This document shows, in pieces, positions 17,251 through 25,810 of a DNA stretch of 64,000 nt; position 1 is the first letter of the stretch; each line of letters starts with the position of its first letter. The notes beneath the pieces are model-generated. The model made no database searches. It was not told where the DNA came from and saw only the letters and a list, made by a program, of their open reading frames with translations. Made by a program: the position numbers and the translations under genes. The stretch is from Streptomyces sp. TLI_105 (GTDB lineage: Bacteria > Actinomycetota > Actinomycetes > Streptomycetales > Streptomycetaceae): contig NZ_FNSM01000001.1 of NCBI RefSeq assembly GCF_900105415.1, positions 8,502,001 to 8,566,000 on the forward strand. Reading direction: 5' to 3'.

Positions 17251-18117
17251 ATGGCAACGGTCGCCGGCAGGGGCAGGGGCAGGGGCAGGGACGCGGTACG
17301 GCGGCAGAGCTCGGTGAGATCAGTGCGGGACCTGGTGCTCGTGGTGGGGCTCGCGGGTGCGGTGGTCGGCGGTGTGGCCCTGATGTTCAAGACGACTCGC
17401 TCGACCGGCTCGCACCTGTCGGTGGTCCTCGTCGTCCTCGTACTGCTGCTGGGTGCCGGGACGGCGCTGACCCGGTGGGGCAGGGTCCCGATGCGCCGCC
17501 GGACCGGGGCTCCCGGGCCTGGTGCGGGAGTGAACGACCTGGGCGGGGCAGCGGGTAGGGCACGCCTGCCGGATGCGGACGGCTGTGCGCAGGAGGGGGC
17601 CCTCGGCACCCTCACCATCCCGCCGGGCGCCGCCCCGGCTGTTGACGGGCCCGCTACGCCGCCTGCCGTCGGCTCCGGGGCGCTGGACCACCTGGCCGTC
17701 GACCCGGAGGGTTTTGAGCACACGGTCGCCGCGCTGTGCGCCCGGGACGGCTGTTCCCCTGTGGAGGTGGTCGGCGGCGCCGGAGACCTCGGCGCGGACG
17801 TGATCGCGACGACCGCCGACGGAAGGCGTGTGGTCCTGCAGTGCAAGCAGTACGGGGAGGACCACCGGGTCGGCTCTCCCGACCTCCAGCGGTTCGGCGG
17901 AACCTGTTACGCCGTGCACGAAGCCGACGTGGCCGTCCTCGTCACCACCAGCTCCTTCACGGAGCCGGCCCTGGAATACGCGGCCTCCTGCGGGATCGTC
18001 TGCGTCGACGGTACGGAGCTGGCGGCCTGGACCGCGTCGACCGTGCCGGCACCCTGGGCCGCCCGGCCGGGCGAATTGGTGCCTGAGACCCGGGACGAAA
18101 CGATCCTCGACAGCTGA
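17251..18117 (+). CDS. Membrane-anchored Mrr-like restriction endonuclease
   Basis: A 288-residue protein from ATG 17251 (GAGGGGGACC upstream). Two hydrophobic helices (LVLVVGLAGAVVGGVALMF and LSVVLVVLVLLLGAGTAL) lie in the first 80 residues, then a ~60-residue flexible linker, then a C-terminal Mrr_cat domain: FEHTVAALCARDGC, GGAGDLGADVIA and RVVLQCKQYGE. These contain the Glu, Asp and Q-x-K residues of the PD-(D/E)xK-like site. Mrr proteins cleave methylated or foreign DNA. The membrane-tethered form is common in Streptomyces and is suspected of phage or plasmid defence. It stands alone without a methylase. Confidence 0.87.
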   Translation: MATVAGRGRGRGRDAVRRQSSVRSVRDLVLVVGLAGAVVGGVALMFKTTRSTGSHLSVVLVVLVLLLGAGTALTRWGRVPMRRRTGAPGPGAGVNDLGGAAGRARLPDADGCAQEGALGTLTIPPGAAPAVDGPATPPAVGSGALDHLAVDPEGFEHTVAALCARDGCSPVEVVGGAGDLGADVIATTADGRRVVLQCKQYGEDHRVGSPDLQRFGGTCYAVHEADVAVLVTTSSFTEPALEYAASCGIVCVDGTELAAWTASTVPAPWAARPGELVPETRDETILDS

Positions 18118-18413
18118 GATGGCCGTCACCGGGGACGTAGTTCGTGCGCCCCGGCTCCCTCGCGCAGCCACCCCGAGCGTGAAACCACCGGGCTTTGGCC
18201 GACACGTCAGGAAGCACGGCGATGCACGCCCGAGCAAAACTCGATGCGCCCCCCGCGCGCGGGGGAGCGGGGTCTGCTTGCAGAGCCGCGAGGAGCCGAC
18301 GCAGGAGGCTCACGGATGGTGCGGCCGTGAGACAGAGGTTTCCCGCTGGTCCACGGGCATCGACTGAAGCCCTTGCCGTCCTAGTGCTGTGACCGGGGAC
18401 GTTTGCCGGGTGG

Positions 18414-18457
18414 CTCCCCTTGGTGGCTGGAAATGCTTTTCCAGCCACCAAGGGGAG
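18414..18457 (+). promoter_or_regulatory. 20-bp perfect hairpin covering the ribosome-binding site of an IS630 transposase
   Basis: The left arm CTCCCCTTGGTGGCTGGAAA (18414-18433) and the right arm (18438-18457) pair perfectly around a four-base loop. The right arm ends GGGGAG, directly before GC and the ATG at 18463, so the Shine-Dalgarno sequence is in the stem. Such hairpins limit expression of IS transposases from outside promoters. The hairpin also lies at the element's end. Confidence 0.65.
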
Positions 18458-18462
18458 GCGGG

Positions 18463-19380
18463 ATGGCGCCACCGGTCAGGGTTCGCCGGCTGACCGAGCA
18501 GGAGGGCCAGAAACTCCAGCACATCGTCCGGCGGGGCAGTACCAGCTCGGTGCTGTTCTGCCGGCCTCGGCCGGCGGCAGCACGGTCCCGGTCGTCGCAC
18601 GGCTGGTCCAGGCGGACGAGGACACCGTCCGTGACGCGATCCACCGCTTCAACGAGATCGGGCTCGCATGCCTTGACCCTCAGTGGGCGGGAGGCCGTCC
18701 CCGCCTGCTCAATGATGACGACGAGGACTTCGTCGCCCAGACGGCCACCACCCGTCCCGACTCTGCTGGGCAAGCCCTTCACCCGCTGGTCGATCCGCAA
18801 GCTCGCCGATCACTTGCGCAGGAACGGCGCCCGCCCGATCCGGATCGGGCGCGAGGCCCTACGGTGCTTACTGACCCGCCACGGGATCACCTTCCAGCGC
18901 ACGAAAACCTGGAAGGAGTCTCCGGACCCGGACATTGACGCCAAGCCGGCCCGCATCGAATACGCGGTCACCGAACGGCCCGGCCGCACGTTCGCCTTCG
19001 ACGAGTTCGGACCCCTCGGCATCCGCCCCACCGCCGGCTCCTGCTGGGCCAAGGAGAACCGTCCCGACCGGCTGCCGGCGACCTACCGCCGTACCCAGGG
19101 CATCACCTACTTCCACGGCTGCTCCTCCGTCGGCGACGACCGGATACGGGTCGTCAACCAGCGCCGCAAAGGCATCGACCACACCTGGGCAGCTCTGCGA
19201 TCGATGCGAGACCGCCCAGACCCGGGCCCTGCACCCCTACCCGTGCTGGCGCAACAACAATGCCCGCCACCCCGACGTCCTGGCCGCCCAACGAGGCGCA
19301 CGCGCCCGCGGCCGTGGCGAGAAGGGCATCCGCTGGGGCGGCCGGCCTCTCCCGACCGCGGCCTGATCGTCTACCTCGGG
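18463..19380 (+). pseudogene. IS630-family transposase with frameshifts
   Basis: The start MAPPVRVRRLTEQEGQKLQH (ATG 18463) is followed after a shift by VPVVARLVQADEDTVRDAIH and DPQWAGGRPRLL. After another shift come FTRWSIRKLADHLRRNGARP, TWKESPDPDIDAKPARIEY and FAFDEFGPLGIRPTAGSCWA. HTH and first catalytic Asp regions are therefore present, but two frameshifts occur before ~18770. The 3' part diverges after ITYFHGCSSVGDDRIR and lacks the expected second Asp and Glu. Inactive copy. Confidence 0.78.
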
Positions 19381-19381
19381 A

Positions 19382-19969
19382 TCAGATGTCGCCCTGGACG
19401 AGAGCGTGGAGGTGCTCGTCATGCCATCCGTCCGCGTGCAGCAGCGCACTGCGCATGGTGCCTTCGAGGGAATATCCGGCCTTCTCCGCCACACGGCAGG
19501 ATGCCGGGTTGGCCACCGAGTGACACAGACGCAGGCGATGCAGGCCAAGGTCGTTCAGCGCCCACTGGCTGACGCGTTTCGTGGCCTCGACCACCACGCC
19601 ACCACCGCGGGCTGCGGGGAGTATCCAGTAGACGACTTCGGCGCTGCCGCCGCTGAGGTCGATGTCGCCCCATCCGATCAGTCCCACGGCCTCCCCACCC
19701 GGTCTCGCGATGGCCCAAATCGCGCTCACCTCGGCCCGCCAACGCTCGTGCATGCGTTCGATCCTCCGCCGCGCGTCTTCCGATGTCTCCACGAGCAGGC
19801 GGTTCCACTGACGCACCCCGGGATCCTGGCTGGCCGCTACCAGGACGTCGGCGTCGGAGACACGCCAGGGACGCAGCTCAAGGCCGCTTGGAAGGCCGAG
19901 CACCGGCTGATCCCTCGTGGCCATCCGACCCGCAGGAACGACTGGTGGTATCCGTGAGCTGGAGATCAT
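19382..19969 (-). CDS. GNAT-family N-acetyltransferase (RimJ/RimL-like)
   Basis: 195 residues from 19969, or 180 from the internal ATG at 19924; the domain itself begins at GLELRPWRVSDADVLVAASQ, so either is possible. Motifs: VGLIGWGDIDLSGGSAEVVY, WILPAARGGGVVVEATKRVS (the acetyl-CoA binding V/A-x-x-x-x-G-x-G/A region) and HRLRLCHSVANPASCRVAEK followed by AGYSLEG. This is the Acetyltransf_3 pattern of enzymes that acetylate ribosomal protein N-termini or small amines. It converges on the IS630 remnant. Confidence 0.88.
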   Translation of the reverse strand: MISSSRIPPVVPAGRMATRDQPVLGLPSGLELRPWRVSDADVLVAASQDPGVRQWNRLLVETSEDARRRIERMHERWRAEVSAIWAIARPGGEAVGLIGWGDIDLSGGSAEVVYWILPAARGGGVVVEATKRVSQWALNDLGLHRLRLCHSVANPASCRVAEKAGYSLEGTMRSALLHADGWHDEHLHALVQGDI

Positions 19970-20058
19970 TTCGGCATCCTGCCACAGCTTCAGCCCCGCA
20001 AAGCCGGTCGTCCGACGCCCCCGACTTCAACCCGGTGAACCTATGCGGTCACGGCACC

Positions 20059-20177
20059 AGGGCGCGTATCGAGTCGTGATCATCGGGTGGTCCTGGTGAG
20101 GTCTTTGATCCAGATCGTCGAGGCGTGCAGGTGGAGACTGGCGAGGTAGCTGTCGGGAGACTTGTCGTATCGGGTGT
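20059..20177 (-). mobile_element. End fragment of the IS5-family element also present at 24609
   Basis: Starting at AGGGCGCGTATCGAGTCGTG (20059), about 120 bases match the transposase 3' end of the complete element at 24609-25711, including the coding segment for the C-terminal ...IKDLTRTTR. The orientation is the same as the full copy. The match stops near 20177. It forms the left boundary of the regulator/MMPL block. Confidence 0.75.
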
Positions 20178-20306
20178 CTCACCGTCCCAGTTCCGGCCTC
20201 CCGGTACGTCACGCTCTGGGGCGGGTGAGGCACGTGGAGCCGACGTGAGCCGACCGGTGCACTGATGTCCGGGCGGGGACTCATGGGACATGGCCCGGCA
20301 CCCGGC

Positions 20307-20969
20307 TCAGGTTCCGGGGAGGATACGGCGCGTTTCGTAGGCCCACATCGCGATCTCGACCCGGTTGCGAGCGCCGAGTTTGGCCATCAGGCTGGCCAGA
20401 TGCGTCTTCACCGTGCTGAGGCTGATGTGCAGTGCATCGGCGATCTCGGTGTTGGTCAGCCCGCGAGCGACGGCGAGGAGCACCTGCTCCTCGCGGGCGG
20501 TGACGGGGGAGACCGGCTGGGCCACGGGCCGGCCGGCGGGCAGGTCCGCGAATGCCTGGAGCAGACGGACGGTGACGCTGGGCGCGATGAGCGCCTCACC
20601 GCCGGACGCCGACCGTACGGCCTGCGCCAGAAGGTCCGGTCCCGTGTCCTTGAGGAGGAATCCGCGGGCGCCGGCACGCAGCGCGCCGTAGACGTACTCG
20701 TCGAGGTCGAACGTGGTGATGACGACCACGGCCAGCGGGTCGGCGACGCCCGGGCCGGCGACCAGCCGGGTGGCCTCGAGCCCGTCGATCACGGGCATGC
20801 GGATGTCGAACAGGCAGACGTCGGGGCGCAGTTCGCGGGCCAGGCGTACCGCTTCCTGTCCGTCGGCGGCCTCGCCGACCACCTCGATGCCGGGCTGGGC
20901 GTTCAGCATGATCCGCAACCCGGTGCGGATGATCGTCTGGTCGTCAGCGACGAGGACGCGAATGGACAC
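20307..20969 (-). CDS. NarL/LuxR-family response regulator
   Basis: 220 residues. The GTG at 20969 (VSIRVLVADDQTIIRTGLR) is preferred over longer frames because the receiver domain starts there and GAGGAG lies upstream. The receiver domain has the phospho-acceptor Asp in CLFDIRMPVIDG, the conserved Thr in VVVITTFDLDEYVYGA and Lys in GFLLKDTGP. The C-terminal LuxR HTH reads VTAREEQVLLAVARGLTNTE and IADALHISLSTVKTHLASLM. It overlaps the kinase gene by 26 bases, so the pair is co-transcribed. It probably controls the divergent MMPL gene (inference from arrangement). Confidence 0.94.
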   Translation of the reverse strand: MSIRVLVADDQTIIRTGLRIMLNAQPGIEVVGEAADGQEAVRLARELRPDVCLFDIRMPVIDGLEATRLVAGPGVADPLAVVVITTFDLDEYVYGALRAGARGFLLKDTGPDLLAQAVRSASGGEALIAPSVTVRLLQAFADLPAGRPVAQPVSPVTAREEQVLLAVARGLTNTEIADALHISLSTVKTHLASLMAKLGARNRVEIAMWAYETRRILPGT

Positions 20970-22116
20970 CGCTCTCGCTCCTCGCTCTCGGCAGTTCGGC
21001 TTCGACATGCCAGCCCCGGTCGGTACCCGGGCCGACTCGTAGTGTGCCGCCGAGCAGGGTCGCGCGCTCGCGCAGTCCGGTAAGTCCGTATCCGTCGCGA
21101 CCCCGGCCGGTGCGCCGGCCGTTGTCACGCACGCTCACCCGCACCGTGTGCCGTTCCGCGGCGACCCGAACGACGAGCTCGGTCGCGTCGACCGCATGGC
21201 GCAGCGCGTTGGTCACCGACTCCTGCACGATCCGGTAGACGGCCGCGTCCACGGCCGGGGGCAGCGCGTCCAGTTCGCCGTCGAGCCCCAGATCGACCCT
21301 GAGGCGACCACCCGGGGTGCGCACCAGGCGCTCCAGATCCGCGACTCCGGCAGGGGGCGCCAGCTCGGCGCCGACCCCGCGGTCGCGCAGCGTGGCGACC
21401 ATGGCGCGCATTTCCTCCAGCGTGCGCGCCCCTTCCTCCTCGACCCCCTCCAGCGCCGCGACGGCGGCGGACGGGTCGGTGCCCGCGAGCACCCGGCCCG
21501 CCTGGGCGATGATCACCATGGCCGACACGTGGTGGGCCACCGTGTCGTGCAGTTCCCGGGCGAGCTGCTCGCGCTCGCGGGAGCGCACCTGCTCCAACTG
21601 CCGCTCGCGAGCGGTCACCCGGAACCGCACGGCAGCCCCGACCACGCCGGGCAGCAGCAGGAAGACGAAGCCCACGAGATTTTCGACGACCGGGGTCTCG
21701 TCCGTGACGGAACACAGCGCGCTGGCCGCGAGGGTCACCGCGCCGCCCAGCACGATCTCGCGTCCCGATCCCCACCGGGGCAGCGCGTACACCAGCACGA
21801 GCACGACCGCGTCGGTGTACAGGCCGACGGGCTCGCGCGGTGCGGCGACGAGCGAGGCCACCTGAAGCAGGATCACCGAGCCGAACGCCAGCGTCACCAT
21901 CGCCAGCGGGCGGGTCCGGCGCCACAGGGGCAGCAGGCACAGCCATACGGCGAACACCACCGCCACCGGCCGCCACACGACGTTCTCGCGCAGGGTGGCC
22001 TCCAGCGCCAGACCGGCAAGGCCCGCGGCGAGCAGCGCCCAGTCCCGCCGCACCCGGGCGGGCGCGTCGGGCGGCCGGGGTTCGGTCCACAGGGTTCGCA
22101 GGTCGTCTCGGAGCAC
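20944..22116 (-). CDS. Sensor histidine kinase, HisKA_3 type
   Basis: 390 residues. The N-terminal half holds about five to six hydrophobic helices (LLAAGLAGLALEATL, VVFAVWLCLLPLW, AMVTLAFGSVILLQVASLVA, LVGFVFLLLPGVVGAAVRF), so the sensor is likely membrane-embedded with no large extracellular domain. The dimerisation/phosphotransfer helix ERELARELHDTVAHHVSAMV (approximately) contains the phosphorylated His. The HATPase region has ESVTNALRHAVDATELVVRV, VSVRDNGRRTGRGRDGYGLT and GLRERATLLGGTL. It phosphorylates the response regulator encoded immediately downstream. The signal is unknown; envelope stress or a drug is plausible given the MMPL neighbour. Confidence 0.94.
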   Translation of the reverse strand: MLRDDLRTLWTEPRPPDAPARVRRDWALLAAGLAGLALEATLRENVVWRPVAVVFAVWLCLLPLWRRTRPLAMVTLAFGSVILLQVASLVAAPREPVGLYTDAVVLVLVYALPRWGSGREIVLGGAVTLAASALCSVTDETPVVENLVGFVFLLLPGVVGAAVRFRVTARERQLEQVRSREREQLARELHDTVAHHVSAMVIIAQAGRVLAGTDPSAAVAALEGVEEEGARTLEEMRAMVATLRDRGVGAELAPPAGVADLERLVRTPGGRLRVDLGLDGELDALPPAVDAAVYRIVQESVTNALRHAVDATELVVRVAAERHTVRVSVRDNGRRTGRGRDGYGLTGLRERATLLGGTLRVGPGTDRGWHVEAELPRARSESGVHSRPRR

Positions 22117-22291
22117 GGTTCTCAGCCTACGGGCCGCGGCGTGCCGCGCATCGGCCGAAAGGACGGGTCGTCACTCCGCCCCGGGGCCGACGGATCCGGG
22201 GCCCGCGGGCCGATGCCGCGGAGCGCCGTGGCGACGAACCTCGGCATCGTCGGCCGTACAAGGACGGCCGACGAGGTGGTTGGAGGACCCG

Positions 22292-24559
22292 ATGCTCTCG
22301 AAAGCCCTGTTGCGCCTGGGCGCAAGCGCCGCGCGCCATCCCTGGCGAGTGATCGCGGCATGGCTGATCGCCGCCACGCTCGCCGTCCTCGCCGCCGTCG
22401 CCTTCGGCGGGCGGACCGCGGACTCGATGACCGCTCCGGGACTGGACTCCCGAGGGGCCGCGGAACTGATCGAGCGGGCAGGCACGGGTCAGGAGGGGAT
22501 GACCGCCCAAGTGGTCGTCACCCCCCTCGACGGCGGTGCGACGTTCTTCGACGACGGCGCGCGCACCGCTCTCACGCGGCTGCGGGCCGAGGTGCAGCGG
22601 CTGCCGCACGTGCTCGGCACGAGCGACCCGGCGGGGGCGCTCGACGCGGGCGGGGACACCGCCGTGCGCGGCGGCCTCGTTTCGGCCGACGGGCGGATCG
22701 CGGTCGTCCGGGTGCAGTACCCCGACCAGAGCCGGCTGTCGGCCGAGGACCTCGACGCCCTCGTCGGACTCGGTGACCGGCTGCGCGCGGAGCTGCCCCT
22801 GCGCATCGAGATGGGCGGGAACCTCTTCTACGCGTTCTCCGACCCCGACGGGGGCGTGAGCGAGCTGATCGGCCTTCTCGCCGCGGCCGCGATCCTGTTC
22901 CTGGCGTTCGGTTCGCTCGTCGCCGCCGCGCTGCCGATCGGCATGGCGGTCTTCGGGCTGACCGTCGGGGTTGCCACGATGACGGTACTGGCGGGGGTGA
23001 CGGACGTCCCGACCTTCGCCCCTGTCCTGGGCAGCATGGTCGGGCTCGGAGTGGGCATCGACTACGCGCTGTTCGTGCTCGCCAGGCACCGGGAGTACCT
23101 CGCGCGCGGGCTCGATCCCCGCGAGGCGGCGGGGCGAGCGGTGGCCACGGCGGGGAGGCCCGTGGTCTTCGCCGGCGGCACCGTCGTCGTATCGATCCTC
23201 GGCCTGGCGGTCGCGAACGTACCGTTCATGACGGTGGGCGGGATCGCCGTCTCGATCGTCGTTCTGACCATGGTGGTCGCGTCGGTGACGCTGCTGCCGG
23301 CCTTCCTCGGCGCCGCCGGCCCACGCCTGTCCCGGGCCGGCCGGATCGGCCGGGCTCTGCAGACCAGGAAGCTGGGCCGACTCGCACGGCGGCGGGACCC
23401 GGCGGCAGGCGCCGCCCACGCCGCCGGGTGGCGTCGCTGGATCGGGCACGTCGGCCGGCACCCGGTGCCGTACGCGGTCGGCGCGGCGGGGCTGCTGCTG
23501 ACGGCGACGCTGCCCGTGCTCGGCCTGCGCGTCGGCCTGCCCGACGACGGCTCACTGCCGCAGAGCCGTACCGAACGCCGGGCCTACGACCTCGTCGCCG
23601 AGGGGTTCGGCCCGGGCACCAACGGTCCCCTCGTCATCGCCGCGGACCCCGCCGGTGATCCGGGAGTGGTGGACCGTCTCGTCACAACGGTCGCGGCGGA
23701 TCCGGGCATCGCGTCCGTCGCGCCGACGCGCATCGATCGGGCCACCGGCATCGCGACCCTCGTGGTGTTCCCGACCACCAGCCCTCAGGACAAGGCCACG
23801 GCCGACACCATCGCCCGGCTGCGCGCCGACGTGCTGCCCACGGCGATCGGGCACGGCCCGGCCAGGGCCCACGTCGGCGGCGCCGCCGCGAGCCTGTCCG
23901 ATGTGGGCCGACGCACCAGCGAACGCCTGCCGTTGTTCGTCGCCGCCGTGCTGGCGCTCTCGTTCCTGCTGCTGATGCTGGTCTTCCGCTCGGCCGTCGT
24001 ACCGCTCAAGGCGGTGCTGCTGAATCTGCTGAGCATCGGCGCGGCCTACGGCATCATGGTCGCGGTCTTCCAATGGGGCTGGGGAGGCGCGCTCATCGGG
24101 CTGGAAGCGACGGTTCCGATCGTGTCGTTCATCCCGATGTTCCTCTTCGCCATCCTGTTCGGTCTGTCGATGGACTACGAGGTGTTCCTCCTCTCCCGCG
24201 TACGCGAGGAGTACCTGCGCACCGGCGACAACGGCACGGCGATCGTGGAGGGCGTCGCGGGCACCGCCCGGGTCATCACGTCGGCCGCCCTCATCATGGT
24301 GGCGGTCTTCCTGTCCTTCGCCGTCGCCGAGGACCCCTCCACCAAGATGTTCGGGCTCGGCCTGGCCACCGCGATCTTCATCGACGCCACGGTCGTCCGC
24401 ATGGTGCTGGTACCGGCGACCATGACCCTCCTCGGCCGGGCCAACTGGTGGCTGCCGGGGTGGCTGGACCGGGTGCTTCCCCGCGACCCGGTCGGCACCG
24501 ACGACACCGACGCGGAATCCTCGGGTGAGGACCCGCGTCCACGGCTGGTTGACCGTTGA
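22292..24559 (+). CDS. MMPL-family RND transporter
   Basis: 755 residues; ATG 22292 with GGAGG eight bases upstream. The protein has two repeats, each with one helix, an extracellular loop domain and a five-helix bundle. The first repeat contains GLGVGIDYALFVLARHREYL and the second FGLSMDYEVFLLSRVREEYL, the proton-relay 'G-x-x-x-DY-x-x-F' motif of MMPL proteins. It exports lipids, siderophores or drugs using the proton gradient. It is transcribed divergently from the two-component genes with about 175 bases between, the usual layout for a regulated exporter. Confidence 0.93.
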   Translation: MLSKALLRLGASAARHPWRVIAAWLIAATLAVLAAVAFGGRTADSMTAPGLDSRGAAELIERAGTGQEGMTAQVVVTPLDGGATFFDDGARTALTRLRAEVQRLPHVLGTSDPAGALDAGGDTAVRGGLVSADGRIAVVRVQYPDQSRLSAEDLDALVGLGDRLRAELPLRIEMGGNLFYAFSDPDGGVSELIGLLAAAAILFLAFGSLVAAALPIGMAVFGLTVGVATMTVLAGVTDVPTFAPVLGSMVGLGVGIDYALFVLARHREYLARGLDPREAAGRAVATAGRPVVFAGGTVVVSILGLAVANVPFMTVGGIAVSIVVLTMVVASVTLLPAFLGAAGPRLSRAGRIGRALQTRKLGRLARRRDPAAGAAHAAGWRRWIGHVGRHPVPYAVGAAGLLLTATLPVLGLRVGLPDDGSLPQSRTERRAYDLVAEGFGPGTNGPLVIAADPAGDPGVVDRLVTTVAADPGIASVAPTRIDRATGIATLVVFPTTSPQDKATADTIARLRADVLPTAIGHGPARAHVGGAAASLSDVGRRTSERLPLFVAAVLALSFLLLMLVFRSAVVPLKAVLLNLLSIGAAYGIMVAVFQWGWGGALIGLEATVPIVSFIPMFLFAILFGLSMDYEVFLLSRVREEYLRTGDNGTAIVEGVAGTARVITSAALIMVAVFLSFAVAEDPSTKMFGLGLATAIFIDATVVRMVLVPATMTLLGRANWWLPGWLDRVLPRDPVGTDDTDAESSGEDPRPRLVDR

Positions 24560-24628
24560 CTCACACCTCCTGCCCGCCCTTGGCGTCCGGCACCTCAGCG
24601 CGTCACCCAGGGGCATATCGAGTCGTGA

Positions 24629-25169
24629 TCATCGGGTGGTCCTGGTGAGGTCCTTGATCCAGATCATCGAGGCGCGCAGGTGGAGACCGGCGAGGTAGCT
24701 GGCGGGAGTCCTGTCGTACCGGGTGGCGATGCCTCGCCCTGCCTTGAGCTTGTTGATCAGGCGTTCGACGGTGTTCCGCTCCTTGGAGAGATCGGCGTCG
24801 TGGCTGACGGGTCGGCCACCTCTGGAACCCTTCTTCTTCCGGTTGGCGAGCTGATCCTTCTTCTTCGGGATGACCGCCCTGATACGACGTTTGCGCAGGT
24901 GGGCGCGGTTTCCGCGGGACGAGTACGCCTTGTCCCCGGCGACCGCGTCCGGCCGGATGCGGGGTCGGCCGACGGGCCCGCGTACCCGTACCTTCTTCAG
25001 GACGGGAATGAACTGCGGGCTGTCCGCTGCCTGGCCTGTGGTCAGGATGAACGCCGGCGGGCGGCACTTGCGGTCGGCGGCGAGGTGGACCTTGCTGGTC
25101 TGCCCGCCTCTGGAACGGCCGAGGAGGGCGGCCTTCAGCCTGAGTTTCCGCCGCCGCCGGATGCGTCGT
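24629..25169 (-). CDS. IS5-family transposase, orfB part
   Basis: Reading in a shifted frame from the end of orfA: LKAALLGRSRGGQTSKVHLA, ADRKCRPPAFILTTGQAADS, the second Asp in DAVAGDKAYSSRGNR and the catalytic Glu in KERNTVERLINKLKAGRGIA, ending IKDLTRTTR at 24629. It has no good start of its own, so it is expected to be made only as an orfA-orfB fusion. All three DDE residues are present across the two frames. Confidence 0.75.
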
Positions 25170-25668
25170 CGTTCTTCCGGCGCGGGATCGCTTTCGGTCT
25201 CTTGCCCGTTTTGGTCTTTGAGTCCGCCCCCTTTGACCTGGCCTTCTCCTCCTCCTCGGCCGCGGCTTTCTCCAGGGCGGTGACGACGTCCTCGCCGAGG
25301 TGCATCCCGGCCGCGTCGTGGTGGGCTCGGGCGGTGGTGGAGTCGATGCCGACCAGGGACAGGTCCACCTCACCCCGCTTCGCGGCTTCCGTGATCAGGC
25401 CCTCCGGCAGGGCCTCGAAGACGCCGGCGTCACGCCACTGCCGGAAGCGGTTGTGGACGGTCGACCAGGCGCCGAACTCCGTCGGCATCTCCCGCCACTG
25501 CCCGCCCGTCCTGAACCGCCAGATCACGCCCTCGAACTGCTGTCGCAATCGCTCGGGGTACGGGCCGTACTCGCCGATCGGCAGGTACGGCTCGATGAAC
25601 TCCCCATCGAGATCGGCCAGTTGCACTCGCGGCACGATAAGACCGTCTATCGGACCGGACTGTGCCAC
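25135..25668 (-). CDS. IS5-family transposase, orfA part
   Basis: 177 residues. N-terminal DUF4096-type region (FIEPYLPIGEYGPYPERLRQ, VIWRFRTGGQWREMPTEFGA) then WSTVHNRFRQWRDAGVFEAL and the first catalytic Asp in SLVGIDSTTARAHHDAAG. A charged linker (EKAAAEEEEKARSKGADSK) follows. The frame ends at 25135, while the catalytic domain continues in the overlapping orfB frame, implying programmed frameshifting or a lesion. Confidence 0.85.
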   Translation of the reverse strand: MAQSGPIDGLIVPRVQLADLDGEFIEPYLPIGEYGPYPERLRQQFEGVIWRFRTGGQWREMPTEFGAWSTVHNRFRQWRDAGVFEALPEGLITEAAKRGEVDLSLVGIDSTTARAHHDAAGMHLGEDVVTALEKAAAEEEEKARSKGADSKTKTGKRPKAIPRRKNDDASGGGGNSG

Positions 25669-25810
25669 GAAGGCACATCCCGCAAATTGATCACGACTCG
25701 ATACGCGCCCTAATGGCGTCCCCTAGGGCGTGGCACGCCGTGCCCCGGGATGGCGTTCGCGGAGGACGGCGAAGCCTCTGCCGCACGACATCGTGCAGGG
25801 AGCTATGAGT

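Larger units (their letters stand above)
24609..25711 (-). mobile_element. Complete IS5-family element with two-frame transposase
   Basis: The ends pair as inverted repeats: left AGGGGCATATCGAGTCGTGA (24609), right TGATCACGACTCGATACGCG (25688) continuing CCCT, with small differences near the tips. The 1.1-kb unit encodes orfA and orfB on the minus strand. A 120-bp fragment of a second copy lies at 20059. No clear target duplication is seen. Confidence 0.82.

Noticed and set aside
18245..18290. CCCCGCGCGCGGGGGAG as a CRISPR repeat
   Set aside because: A simple GC palindrome with no partner and no conserved flank.
21148..22776. A 542-codon plus-strand frame over the histidine kinase and the start of the MMPL gene
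   Set aside because: It is antisense to the kinase and has no domain-like sequence.
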